Source: Parvibaculaceae bacterium
GTDB lineage: Bacteria; Pseudomonadota; Alphaproteobacteria; Parvibaculales; Parvibaculaceae
Length of the DNA: 64,000 nt
Direction: 5' to 3'
Assembly (NCBI GenBank): GCA_019636015.1
Contig: JAHBYJ010000001.1
Location: 1,860,001-1,924,000 of the forward strand
Shown here: piece by piece, positions 45,287 through 55,052 of the stretch
Numbering within the stretch: position 1 is the stretch's first letter
Layout of the letters: each line of letters starts with the position of its first letter
The notes under the pieces: model-generated
Databases searched by the model: none
Seen by the model: only the letters and a program-made list of their open reading frames with translations
What the model was told of the DNA's origin: nothing
Made by a program: the position numbers and the translations under genes

Positions 45287-47257
45287 TTATTCTTCCTTCG
45301 GTTCACCCTCGGGGGCGTCTCCCGTGGCTTCCGCGAGCGCCTGCACATTTTCCGCGCAATCGCTGTCCTCGCCGAGCCCGAACTGGATCGTGGGGATGAG
45401 CGCGGCAAGCGGCGTGAGCAGGACGCCAAGCGCGATGGCGGGCGCCGCCCGCGCCGCAAGTTCGCCGGCCTCGGGACCGACGGCCGGGTCCTTCAGCCGG
45501 CCCTCGACGATGATCGGCGCGGGGAGCGCGGCGATGCTCGCCTTTTTCGGCTCCGTCTCGATGCGGTAGGAAATCGTTTCTTCACCGAGATCGATCGAAC
45601 CGGAGCCGATGACATTCGCCTCCTCCGTGTCGAGGTAGAGGATGCGCGTCTGCAGCACGCCCTGCTCAAGCGCGAAGTCGCTCGCCATGCAGCGGATATT
45701 GGTGCGGTCCGGAATGCCGAGTGCGGAAAGGATCGCATTGCCGAGGTCGAGCCCCGCGAGATTGACGAGCAGGGCGCTCACATTGCCGCCCGACATGAAG
45801 AGCTTGAGGTCGCCATCGCCTTGGCCGAGCATCTCGGCAATGGAATTGCCGCGCGCCTCGATCTGCGCGCGCCCGCCGATACTGCCGGCTCCCTCGAAGA
45901 GATCGGTCTCCTCCATGATGCGGCGGAGATCGACATTCTGGAAATCGGCGGTGGCGGTGGTGCGGATGGGATCGTCCCGGGCGTCGAGCACGACGGCGCT
46001 TGCGATCCGGCCTTCGCCGACGCCGAAATTGAGCGGGTCGAGCGTGACGAGCCCGTTTTCGATCCGCAGCGTAGCTACCAACTCGTCGAGCGGCATGTTC
46101 TCGCCCTCGATCCGGCCCGCCTCGTAATGCACATTGAAATCCGCCGCCCGAATATCGGGAATGTCGAAGGGCCGGTCCGGAAGGAGGCGGGGGCTCGCCT
46201 CTTCGCGTGCATGCGCTGCGCGCTGCTCTTCCGAGAGATCGTTCTCCGCCGGCTCGCCCGGCGCCGCGCCGATGAAGCCGCCGAGATCGGCAAGCAGCAC
46301 GCGTTCGGAGCGGAGATCTGCCTCGATGTAGGGGCGCTCCTCGCCAGGCACGACTTCGAAACGTCCGCCAAGATCGCTCTGCCCGACACGGCCCGAGAAA
46401 TCCGTGAAGCGGATGCGGTTTCCGGCATAGTCGAGCCGGCCTTTGAGGTCATAGGGCGGCGTTTCGACGAGCGGAATGCCGATCAGCGCCTCGAGCTCGG
46501 CGAGGTTCTTGCCCTCGAGCGTAAGGTCGAGATTGGCGCCCGCAAAGCGCAGCGGGTTCGTCAGCGTGCCCTCGAGCGAGACATGGGTGTCTCCGTTCGC
46601 GACCTTGAGATCGACGGGGTAGGGGCGCGCGGCCTCGCGGAGCGTGAGCAACGAGCCGCCGCGGAAGGCGGCGGTGAAGGGCGCGGCGCGATATTTTCCC
46701 TCGGCCTCCATCACGAGATAGGGCTCGCCGCCATCGGCCCGCTCCATCGTATGGAAAGTCGCCGTGACATCCGCATCGAGTTCGGCATCCGCAAAACGCA
46801 GGCGCCCGTCCGAAATATCGAGACGGCCGATATCGATCCCGGTGCCGGGCTCGCCATCGCCATCCTCGAAAATCGCAAGCTGCCAGTTGCGCTCACCCTC
46901 CGCATTGCTGCGCATGTTGCCGCGCGGTTCCTCCACCGCGATGGCGGGCAGCACATAACGGCCGCGCAGCGCCTCGAACAGGTGGAAGCTGACCGTCACG
47001 CGCTCGGCGCTGCCAAGCGGCTCTTCCTCGCCGAACCCTTCGGGATTTTCGATGACGAGCCCCTCAACCACCGCACGGGAGGTGCGCCCCGGCTCAAAGT
47101 CGAAATGTCTGATGGTGACGGGCTGGCCGAGCGCAGCGGAGGCGCGCGCCTCGACAAGCGGGCGAAACCAGTTCCAGTCCCACAGCAGAATGAGGGCCGC
47201 CAGCAGAAGCGCAAGAACAACCGCTCCCAAGGCCCAGGGATGTGCGCGCCATTTCAT
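45287..47257 (-). CDS. AsmA-family envelope protein
   Basis: The 656-residue product has an N-terminal membrane anchor (about residues 8-28, LGAVVLALLLAALILLWDW) and a long beta-rich periplasmic part. An AsmA N-domain motif is present (ARASAALGQPVTIRHFDFEP) and an AsmA C-domain (about 440-600, IRCMASDFALEQGVLQTRIL then YLDTEEANVIGSGSIDLGEE). AsmA-like proteins are thought to carry phospholipids between membranes as bridge-like conduits. It sits between accC and aat on the same strand, 51 bases after accC. Confidence 0.88.
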   Translation of the reverse strand: MKWRAHPWALGAVVLALLLAALILLWDWNWFRPLVEARASAALGQPVTIRHFDFEPGRTSRAVVEGLVIENPEGFGEEEPLGSAERVTVSFHLFEALRGRYVLPAIAVEEPRGNMRSNAEGERNWQLAIFEDGDGEPGTGIDIGRLDISDGRLRFADAELDADVTATFHTMERADGGEPYLVMEAEGKYRAAPFTAAFRGGSLLTLREAARPYPVDLKVANGDTHVSLEGTLTNPLRFAGANLDLTLEGKNLAELEALIGIPLVETPPYDLKGRLDYAGNRIRFTDFSGRVGQSDLGGRFEVVPGEERPYIEADLRSERVLLADLGGFIGAAPGEPAENDLSEEQRAAHAREEASPRLLPDRPFDIPDIRAADFNVHYEAGRIEGENMPLDELVATLRIENGLVTLDPLNFGVGEGRIASAVVLDARDDPIRTTATADFQNVDLRRIMEETDLFEGAGSIGGRAQIEARGNSIAEMLGQGDGDLKLFMSGGNVSALLVNLAGLDLGNAILSALGIPDRTNIRCMASDFALEQGVLQTRILYLDTEEANVIGSGSIDLGEETISYRIETEPKKASIAALPAPIIVEGRLKDPAVGPEAGELAARAAPAIALGVLLTPLAALIPTIQFGLGEDSDCAENVQALAEATGDAPEGEPKEE

Positions 47258-47308
47258 CGGAATGAAAACCCGCGAACCGGCGCCCTGTTCCCTTGGGCCG
47301 AGACAACG

Positions 47309-48652
<1,344 letters not shown>

Positions 48653-48662
48653 GAGGCGGCGC

Positions 48663-49112
48663 CTACTCGATCACGAAGAGCGGTTCGCCGAATTCGACCG
48701 GCTGGCCGTCATCGACGAGAACCTTGGTCAGGCGGCCGGAGCGCGGCGCCGGAATGTGGTTCATCGTTTTCATGGCTTCGATGATGAGAATGGTCTGGCC
48801 CTCGGTGACGCTCGAGCCGGGCTGCACGAAGACGGGCGCACCGGGCTCGGGCGCGAGATAGGCCGTGCCGACCATCGGCGAGGTGACGGCGCCGGGATGC
48901 GAGGCGCCGCTATCGGCGGCGGCAGGCGCTGCAGCGGCGGGCGCGGCTGCCGCCGGCGCATGGGCGGCGACATGCGTGACGGCGGTCGTCATCTGGCGCG
49001 CCACGCGCAGCCGGAGGCTCTCCGTCTCGATTTCGATCTCGCTCAGATCCGTCTCCGTGAGGAGCGCGGCGAGCTGCCGGATCAGTTCCTGGTCGACGCC
49101 TGATTTGCTCAT
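48663..49112 (-). CDS. accB: Acetyl-CoA carboxylase biotin carboxyl carrier protein
   Basis: AccB carries biotin between the carboxylase and transferase subunits. The product has an N-terminal helix (LIRQLAALLTETDLSEIEIE), an alanine/proline-rich mobile linker (about residues 48-75), and a lipoyl/biotinyl domain whose IEAMKTMNHIPAP carries the biotinylated lysine. The ATG at 49112 gives 149 residues, the usual length, and I chose it on that basis. The frame is open back to a TTG at 49178 with GAGAGGGG upstream, which would add a lysine/alanine/serine-rich 22-residue extension. It lies between aroQ and accC. Confidence 0.94.
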   Translation of the reverse strand: MSKSGVDQELIRQLAALLTETDLSEIEIETESLRLRVARQMTTAVTHVAAHAPAAAAPAAAAPAAADSGASHPGAVTSPMVGTAYLAPEPGAPVFVQPGSSVTEGQTILIIEAMKTMNHIPAPRSGRLTKVLVDDGQPVEFGEPLFVIE

Positions 49113-49193
49113 CTCGCTCTTCTTGCTTTCCTGTTTACTCGCGGACTTCGTGGTCGCTGCCGGGGTTTTCGATGCCAAGGCTTTTCGCCCCTC

Positions 49194-49676
49194 TCAAAGT
49201 TTGGATTTGATCGCCTCGAGCGCGAGATCGTAGCCGATCACGCCGAGACCGCAGATGACGCCCGTGGCGACGGGCGAAATCGTGGAATGGTGCCGGAAGG
49301 CTTCGCGCTTGTAGACATTGGAGATGTGTACCTCGACCACCGGAATATCGAGCGTGGCGAGCGCGTCGTGAATGGCGATGGAGGTGTGCGAATAGGCGCC
49401 CGCATTGATGACGACGCCCGCGCCCATGGTGCGCGCCTCCTGGATCCAGTCCACAAGCTCGCCTTCATGGTTCGACTGGTGGCAGATGACGGCGAGGCCG
49501 AGCGCCTTTGCCCGTGTCACCACCTGCTTCTCGATCGCGGCAAGCGTCGTGGAGCCGTAGATATGCGGCTCGCGCTGGCCGAGCAGGTTGAGGTTCGGCC
49601 CGTTCAGCACATAAACCGGCTTCGCAACGGCCTTTGCCTTCGTTTGCGCCCTTGCGGCGGGCTTCGCCTTCGACAT
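49194..49676 (-). CDS. aroQ: 3-dehydroquinate dehydratase, type II
   Basis: AroQ removes water from 3-dehydroquinate in the shikimate pathway. The family signature [20 protein letters not shown] is followed by [35 protein letters not shown] and [18 protein letters not shown]. The ATG at 49676 (AAGGCAAAGG upstream) gives 160 residues with an unusual lysine/alanine-rich N-terminal extension of about 18 residues before the normal start. An ATG at 49721 would lengthen it to 175 but has no ribosome site. aroQ-accB-accC is a conserved alphaproteobacterial order. Confidence 0.94.
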   Translation of the reverse strand: MSKAKPAARAQTKAKAVAKPVYVLNGPNLNLLGQREPHIYGSTTLAAIEKQVVTRAKALGLAVICHQSNHEGELVDWIQEARTMGAGVVINAGAYSHTSIAIHDALATLDIPVVEVHISNVYKREAFRHHSTISPVATGVICGLGVIGYDLALEAIKSKL

Positions 49677-50132
49677 GGCCTTTGCCTTGGGAGCAACCGC
49701 CTTGGAGCTGGGTCTGGCCATCGGGTCGGGGCTTTCTGGGCGTATGCCGGAGGCCGGCGCTGGAGTTATGGAGGGGAACCTATCGGGCCGCAAAAGGGCG
49801 AAAATAAGGTGCCCCGGCCCGCGCTTCGCCCCCGAATCGTGGGCTTCTTTATACGCAATGGCGGGGGGCAGGAAAAGCCTTGCGGCCCCAATGGGTTGGT
49901 CCTGCCGCAAGGGCAGGGAGGGGGAGGGGTGGGCCTTGTCCTCCATGCTTTCTCTTCATGTTGTCATTGCCGGGCTCGACCCGGCAATCCAGGGCGGCAG
50001 GCACGGAGCCAAGAGGCTCTGGACCCCCGGGTCAAGCCCGGGGGTGACGATTCAGTAGAAGGAGTCCGCGCGCCTTGAAACTGCCTCCCCCCGCCGCCAT
50101 TATCCGCGCCAACGGAAAGGCATGGGCAAGGC
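49677..50132. other. Intergenic region between aroQ and thiS
   Basis: About 450 bases separate the divergent aroQ and thiS genes. The region holds family B repeat copy 5 (49963-50050) and otherwise GC-rich sequence. I see no TPP riboswitch core upstream of thiS and no RNA gene. A plus-strand open frame crosses the region but is mostly antisense to aroQ and has no recognisable content. Confidence 0.5.
49963..50050. repeat. REP-like bipartite element, family B copy 5
   Basis: The left arm is GTCATTGCCGGGCTCGACCC then GGCAATCCAG (49963-49992). The right arm is TGGACCCCCGGGTCAAGCCC then GGGGGTGACGA (about 50020-50050). About 27 bases separate the arms, including a GAGCC/GGCTC stem. This is the clearest complete example of the family. 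Confidence 0.8.
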
Positions 50133-50333
50133 ATGAAACTGACGGTGAACGGCGAGGCGCGTGAGGTGGCAGGCCCCATGACGGTGCTCGGCCTTGTCGA
50201 GAGCTTCGGCCTTGCCCCGCAAAAGATCGCGGTGGAGCGGAACCTCGAAATCGTGCCGCGCTCGGCCTATGGCGAGGTCGCGCTCCGCGACGGCGACCGC
50301 ATCGAGATCGTGAATTTTGTCGGCGGCGGCTGA
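50133..50333 (+). CDS. thiS: Thiamine biosynthesis sulfur carrier ThiS
   Basis: ThiS is a ubiquitin-like protein whose C-terminal thiocarboxylate donates sulfur for the thiazole ring. The 66-residue product begins MKLTVNGEAREVAGPMTVLG, has the KIAVERNLEIVPRSAY segment, and ends in the essential glycine pair (VNFVGGG). It has AAGG close upstream and is followed by thiG after 18 bases. Confidence 0.94.
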   Translation: MKLTVNGEAREVAGPMTVLGLVESFGLAPQKIAVERNLEIVPRSAYGEVALRDGDRIEIVNFVGGG

Positions 50334-50351
50334 GGCGGCCCCGAAGGGAGT

Positions 50352-51158
50352 ATGGCAGTGACGGAAGCGGCGAAGATCATCGAGGCGGACGAGGACACAT
50401 TCGAGGTCGCGGGGCGGAAGCTCAAGTCGCGCCTCATCGTCGGCACGGGCAAGTACAAGAGCCTCGCCGAGAACGCCGCCGCCGTGGAAGCGGCCGGCGC
50501 GGAAATCGTCACCGTCGCTGTCCGCCGCGTCAATGTGACGAACCCGAACGAGCCCATGCTGGTCGACTATATCGACCCGAAAAAGATCATCTACCTGCCG
50601 AACACGGCCGGCTGCTACACGGCGGAAGACGCGGTGCGCACGCTCCGCCTCGCGCGGGAAGCGGGCGGCTGGAACCTCGTGAAGCTCGAAGTGCTGGGCG
50701 ACCAGAAGACGCTCTATCCCGACATGGTGGAAACGCTGCGCGCGGCAGACGCCCTGTTGAAGGACGGCTTCGAGGTGATGGTCTATTGCAGCGACGACCC
50801 GATCATGGCGAAGAAACTGGAAGACATGGGCTGCTGCGCGATCATGCCGCTTGCAGCCCCCATCGGCTCCGGCCTCGGCATCCAGAACCCGGTGAATATC
50901 CGCCTCATCATCGAACAGGCAAAAGTGCCCGTGCTGGTGGATGCGGGCGTCGGCACGGCCTCGGACGCCGCCATCGCGATGGAACTCGGCTGCGACGGTG
51001 TGCTGATGAACACCGCCATCGCCGAAGCAAAAGACCCGATCAAAATGGCCCGCGCCATGAAACTCGCCGTGGAAGCCGGGCGCCTCGCCTATCTCGCCGG
51101 CCGCATGCCGAAAAAGATGTATGCGGACCCGTCATCGCCGCTGGCGGGGCTGATTTAG
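50352..51158 (+). CDS. thiG: Thiazole synthase ThiG
   Basis: ThiG condenses deoxyxylulose phosphate, dehydroglycine and ThiS-borne sulfur into the thiamine thiazole. The 268-residue TIM barrel contains [20 protein letters not shown], the Schiff-base lysine in [30 protein letters not shown] and [20 protein letters not shown]. The ATG at 50352 lies only one base after AAGGGAG, so the in-frame GTG at 50358 may be the true start. thiS-thiG stands alone here without thiC, thiO or thiE. Confidence 0.95.
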   Translation: MAVTEAAKIIEADEDTFEVAGRKLKSRLIVGTGKYKSLAENAAAVEAAGAEIVTVAVRRVNVTNPNEPMLVDYIDPKKIIYLPNTAGCYTAEDAVRTLRLAREAGGWNLVKLEVLGDQKTLYPDMVETLRAADALLKDGFEVMVYCSDDPIMAKKLEDMGCCAIMPLAAPIGSGLGIQNPVNIRLIIEQAKVPVLVDAGVGTASDAAIAMELGCDGVLMNTAIAEAKDPIKMARAMKLAVEAGRLAYLAGRMPKKMYADPSSPLAGLI

Positions 51159-51175
51159 TCCCCAAAAAATTCCAC

Positions 51176-51226
51176 GTCATTGCTTCGTTGCTCTGAACAA
51201 GGTCAGAGCTCCGTTTCGGAAATGAC
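51176..51226. repeat. REP-like hairpin downstream of thiG
   Basis: The outer arms GTCATT (51176-51181) and AATGAC (51221-51226) and the inner arms GCTCTGA (51190-51196) and TCAGAGC (51203-51209) form a nested hairpin with an ACAAGG loop. The GTCATTGCTTCG edge resembles the inner palindrome of the MITE-like element at 12348-12445. It marks the boundary between GC-rich thiG and the AT-rich orphan gene. Confidence 0.5.
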
Positions 51227-51399
51227 CAGTCTTTGGCGCGGGTCTTCCTGGGGTGATTTTTTGTCAGGTTGACCGCTAAGAATGCCAGTGATCAATTCGC
51301 TTTAATTTGTAAACTGACAAACTTGATTGTGCTGCACGCAGTTTGATTTACAGCATTCCAAGGCTGATCATTGCTGAAACATTGCAACGCGGGGGCGTG

Positions 51400-52908
51400 A
51401 TGCGTGAGAAGAGGATCGAAGCGATTAGGTCTGCAGGTGCAGACCTGACCGAAACTATCAAAAGTCTGATGACTGTATTTGCCGGTCTCTCTGATGAAGA
51501 AGGTAGGTCTTTTGAGCTGAATCATAAGATTGCTGGGAAGGACAGCACCGTTTCGGCAGTACTTGCTCGAATAGGAGCCGCACTAGGATTGATATCTGAA
51601 TTCGGAGAAGCGACTCGGGGCGATTTAGTTCCCAGAAGGATATTGGTCGACTTGGAAGGTTCGCTGTCGGAACTGAAGTCCAATACGGAAAACCTCCGTT
51701 CAGTATTGAAGACCGCTGCCGAACAAAATGGAGGCGTGAAAAAATTCAGCTACGGAGATTTTCATCTACATGCAAAAAATGGCAATGCAGTAGATGTACG
51801 TCCGCCGTTTCACGCTTTTTTTGACTCGAGCGAGAAATTTCTCGAAACGCTTTTTCCAGCACTTTTAATTCTGAAGCCGCGCAGTTCATATAGCTTTCAA
51901 GCAGCGGCAAGCGGTCTCGATAAGCTTCTTTCCTCGGCGTCAGAAACTTTGAGCGAGTCTCGGAAGACGCTCAAGAATGTTGGCGAACATGAAAGAAAGC
52001 TGGCCGAAAAGGATAGTGAAATTAGGGGGATTTTGGATGAGCTGTCGCGTCTAAAAAGTGATGGGGCCGCTGATCGAAAGACAATATCCGACTACCTTGC
52101 AGAGGTTACTCAACAAAAAGCTGCAGTGCAGGCGGTACACGACGAAGCGCGCTCCCTTAAGGAGACGGTCGAAAATTACAAGGCAACTTTTGACCAATTT
52201 CAAAAGCAACTAAATGATCGTGAAAAGACATTTTCACAGGGGACTGAAAAACTTACCTCGCTGGTAGCTAAATTCAACGATCAGCAAAAATCCGTTGCAA
52301 ACTTAATTTCTAAATCGGAGGAAATGCTCTCGTCTGCTACGGTGTCAGGGTTGGCTACAAATTTTTCGACCATGACAGAAAAGCTAACAAAGGAACTAGG
52401 GCAGGCTCGACTGGCATTTTATGTTGGCATCGTTTTTCTGACAGTCTCGGCTATTCCCCTGCTCGCATTTGTCCTTCTACCGATTTTGGCGCCGTTCTTT
52501 GGGGAAATCTCGACTGACGTTGTAGCAGCTGCGAAACAACACGGAACTGACGGTGCGACGAACCCTTGGCAATATCTTGGTCAGGTAATTGCAAGAATCG
52601 CAATTCTTCTGCCGGCCGCCTGGTTTGTCTCATTTGCGGCTATCAGGCATTCGTCGTTGTTCAAGCTGCGCGAACACTATGCCTACAAATACTCGATGGC
52701 GGTGTCTGTTCAAGGGTTTAAACTGCAGGCTCCGAATTACGATCAGGAAATAGCAGCGCTAGTTCTGGAGCAGCTGGCATTCAATCCAGCAGACACGCTT
52801 GCTAGTTCTAAAGACGCTAAAGAAACTCGTGCGCCCGGAATTGGCGGGTACCTCCTAGAGAAGATACGCGAACGTATCGATAAGCGGCTCGCGGCAGACG
52901 GCGAATAG
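51400..52908 (+). CDS. AT-rich orphan gene: coiled-coil membrane protein of unknown function
   Basis: The 502-residue product has a helical N-terminal domain (about 1-110), a mixed middle part, a long coiled coil (about 180-335, rich in E/K/Q heptads), and two membrane helices (about 338-366 and 398-416). A short C-terminal cytosolic tail follows with HYAYKYSMAVSVQGFKLQAP. No catalytic motif is visible. Composition and codon use are AT-rich compared with both neighbours, suggesting recent acquisition. The ATG at 51400 follows GGGGG; the frame opens with an upstream TTG at 51343. It is a single gene in a GC-rich setting. A sensor, scaffold or membrane-located defence role are all possible and untested. 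Confidence 0.75.
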   Translation: MREKRIEAIRSAGADLTETIKSLMTVFAGLSDEEGRSFELNHKIAGKDSTVSAVLARIGAALGLISEFGEATRGDLVPRRILVDLEGSLSELKSNTENLRSVLKTAAEQNGGVKKFSYGDFHLHAKNGNAVDVRPPFHAFFDSSEKFLETLFPALLILKPRSSYSFQAAASGLDKLLSSASETLSESRKTLKNVGEHERKLAEKDSEIRGILDELSRLKSDGAADRKTISDYLAEVTQQKAAVQAVHDEARSLKETVENYKATFDQFQKQLNDREKTFSQGTEKLTSLVAKFNDQQKSVANLISKSEEMLSSATVSGLATNFSTMTEKLTKELGQARLAFYVGIVFLTVSAIPLLAFVLLPILAPFFGEISTDVVAAAKQHGTDGATNPWQYLGQVIARIAILLPAAWFVSFAAIRHSSLFKLREHYAYKYSMAVSVQGFKLQAPNYDQEIAALVLEQLAFNPADTLASSKDAKETRAPGIGGYLLEKIRERIDKRLAADGE

Positions 52909-52941
52909 GCAGAGAATGCGGTTCTGGTGAGTCGGGCGAAT

Positions 52942-53934
52942 TCACCTCACCTCCCCACCCGGACTGACCAGCACCTTCCCCTGCCGTCCGCCCGTCTGTG
53001 CTCGGATGAGGGCGTCGCGGATGTCCTCAATTGCGTAGACGCTGTCGACCGGCGCGTGGATCGTGCCATCGGCGATGCCTTCCGCGAGTTCGGCGTAGAT
53101 GGCACGGATTTTTTCAGGGCTGCGGCGGCCGAGGAAGCGGCCCAGCATGAAGCCGGTGAAGGTGACGCCCCGGAAGACGATTTCGCCGATGGGGATGTCT
53201 GCGTTCGCGCCGGACATCGCTCCATAGGTGCAGACCGTTCCTTCCTCCGCAATGCACTGCGCCATGCGGCCCGTGGCATCGCCCGCCACCGCGTCGAGCG
53301 TGAGGCGGATCGCCGCCCCGCCCGTCGCCTCCTTCACGCGCTGGGGCAAATCGGACCCGTCTGTGAGGCAGATGTCCGCACCGAGCGATTCCAGTTCCGG
53401 GAACACATCCTCGCGCCGCGTGACATTGACGGTGCGAAGCCCGCGCGCTTTTGCGAGCGTGATGACAAGGCGGCCTACAGCGGAATTGGCGACATTCTGA
53501 ATCACCCAGTCGCCGGGCTTGAGGTCCACAATGTCGGAGAGAAGGAGGAGGGCGGTCGGCGGATTGATGCGGAGCATCGCCGCCTGTCTGAGATCGAGGC
53601 CTGACGGGATCGGCACCGCATCGTCCGCCTTCACGCGGCGGCGCGACGCCCAGTTCTCGCGCGCAAGATTGATGACGAGATCGCCGGGCTTCGTGTGGCT
53701 GACCCCGTCGCCCACGGCGACGACACGGCCCACGCATTCCGCGCCCGGCGTCGCCGGCAGCGGCGGCCGCAGGCGATAGCCGCCGCGGCAGAAGCCGATA
53801 TCGGCCGGGTTGATCGGGAAGGCGATGACATCGAACACGACTTCATGTGCGCCTGGTGCGCCCACATCCGGCACCTCCACGCAACGCGCGACATCCTCCG
53901 GCACGCCGTAATCGGAAATGTCGATGCGCTTCAT
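52942..53934 (-). CDS. Zinc-independent MDR family reductase (trans-2-enoyl-CoA reductase-like)
   Basis: The 330-residue medium-chain dehydrogenase/reductase has the GroES-like N-domain (FPINPADIGFCRGGYRLRPP, PGAECVGRVVAVGDGVSHTK) and a Rossmann domain (QNVANSAVGRLVITLAKARG). The NSAVG(R/Q) loop is typical of mitochondrial-type enoyl-CoA/ACP reductases (MECR/Etr1). Structural-zinc cysteines are absent, so this is not a zinc alcohol dehydrogenase. Substrate is uncertain. It ends the minus-strand group running from the M48 gene. Confidence 0.85.
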   Translation of the reverse strand: MKRIDISDYGVPEDVARCVEVPDVGAPGAHEVVFDVIAFPINPADIGFCRGGYRLRPPLPATPGAECVGRVVAVGDGVSHTKPGDLVINLARENWASRRRVKADDAVPIPSGLDLRQAAMLRINPPTALLLLSDIVDLKPGDWVIQNVANSAVGRLVITLAKARGLRTVNVTRREDVFPELESLGADICLTDGSDLPQRVKEATGGAAIRLTLDAVAGDATGRMAQCIAEEGTVCTYGAMSGANADIPIGEIVFRGVTFTGFMLGRFLGRRSPEKIRAIYAELAEGIADGTIHAPVDSVYAIEDIRDALIRAQTGGRQGKVLVSPGGEVR

Positions 53935-53986
53935 GTGCCCCTCCCGCTCCTGTTTTGCTCAATCTACAGGATCGGGCAGGGCGGCG

Positions 53987-54430
53987 TCACTTTTTCGGGA
54001 TGATGCTGATCGTGCCGCTCACTTCGAGCACGGCATATTTGATGTCTTCCATGTTCTCGAGGCCCTGGGACCGCCGCGCCGCCTCCATGATGTCGTATTC
54101 GTCGACGCGCGCCTTTTTCATCCGCGCGCGGAGCGGCACCCCGTCTTCCACCAGCACCATGGGCATTCCCTCGATCAGCCGCCCGGCAGCCGGCACATGC
54201 TCCTTGAAGAGGGACAGCGCGATATCCATCACCACCAGCGAGGCGATGATGAGGAAGGCATTGGTGACGGAGAAATCGTCGCCGAGCATGCCCTGCTGCG
54301 TCGCCTCGCCGATGATCATCAGCAGCACGAAATCGAATGTGGTGACTTCGGAAAGCGTCCGCCTGCCCGAGATGCGGAACAGGATCAGCAGGAAGAGATA
54401 GATGGCTGCGGCCCGGAGAACGGCATCCAT
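53987..54430 (-). CDS. DUF421 (YetF-like) membrane protein
   Basis: The 147-residue product has hydrophobic N-terminal segments (about residues 3-18, 34-48 and 56-74) and then the compact DUF421 C-domain with GMPMVLVEDGVPLRARMKKA and EDIKYAVLEVSGTISIIPKK. The sequence FRISGRRTLSEVTTFDFVLL is the typical family start. No enzymatic role is established; in spore-formers members relate to sporulation or germination. It starts nine bases after the preceding small-protein gene, so the two are probably one operon. Confidence 0.87.
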   Translation of the reverse strand: MDAVLRAAAIYLFLLILFRISGRRTLSEVTTFDFVLLMIIGEATQQGMLGDDFSVTNAFLIIASLVVMDIALSLFKEHVPAAGRLIEGMPMVLVEDGVPLRARMKKARVDEYDIMEAARRSQGLENMEDIKYAVLEVSGTISIIPKK

Positions 54431-54439
54431 GGCGGACCC

Positions 54440-54961
54440 TCAAGGGTAAATGAAGAAGGTGAGCGGGATCGGCGGCTCCCCATCGAGCGATATCTCGCCA
54501 CGATGGAGCCAGCTTTTTTCCGGCCTCAGCGCGAAGCGCAATGTGAGCGGCCGGTCTTCCGCAGGGAAGACATAGGCATCGCCTTGCGGCCCGCCGCGCT
54601 CTTGCGCGGGCGCCGGGCGGATCGTTTCGATGGAGAAAGTGTCGGTCAGGGGCTCGCTGAAGCGCAGCACGGCTTCTTCGCCGCCCTCACCATGAATGAT
54701 GAGGGCCATGCGCATCGGCGCGCCATTCCGTGCGAACCTGTCATACCGGATTTCAAGGCGGCCATTCTCGCTCACGGCGGTGGCGGAGCTGAGCGGCCCC
54801 TCCGCGAAAAGTCCTGCCAGCGCGAGAACGGTGAGAAGCATGAGTGCGACCCAGCCATAGCGCTCCATGCGCCAGGTCGTGCATTGGAAGGACATGTCTT
54901 CGCGGATGGGGTGAGAGCGGCTCACCCGCAACTGACGATCGTCGTCCTCGATTGAAGACAT
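54440..54961 (-). CDS. Small membrane-anchored protein, function unknown
   Basis: The 173-residue product has one membrane helix at about residues 37-53 (YGWVALMLLTVLALAGLF) and a beta-rich C-terminal domain of about 110 residues. Within it are GRLEIRYDRFARNGAPMRMA and a terminal PIPLTFFIYP. No family is recognised. I chose the ATG at 54961; the frame extends further upstream into sequence antisense to the dsbA-like gene. Its tight spacing to the DUF421 gene suggests a functional pair, since DUF421 proteins are often encoded beside a small membrane protein of this kind (from memory). Confidence 0.7.
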   Translation of the reverse strand: MSSIEDDDRQLRVSRSHPIREDMSFQCTTWRMERYGWVALMLLTVLALAGLFAEGPLSSATAVSENGRLEIRYDRFARNGAPMRMALIIHGEGGEEAVLRFSEPLTDTFSIETIRPAPAQERGGPQGDAYVFPAEDRPLTLRFALRPEKSWLHRGEISLDGEPPIPLTFFIYP

Positions 54962-55052
54962 GAAAGCCCGTCCGCCGCGGGCGGAGGCGCCGCCGCGCGA
55001 TGCTGTTGTTGCTGCGGAGGGAAAACGCGGTGAAGGGGAACGGGTTCCCTTG

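Noticed and set aside
49677..50132. TPP riboswitch ahead of thiS-thiG
   Set aside because: I searched by eye for the conserved CTGAGA and ACCTGATCTGG-type cores and found none; the region is occupied by a REP-like repeat instead.
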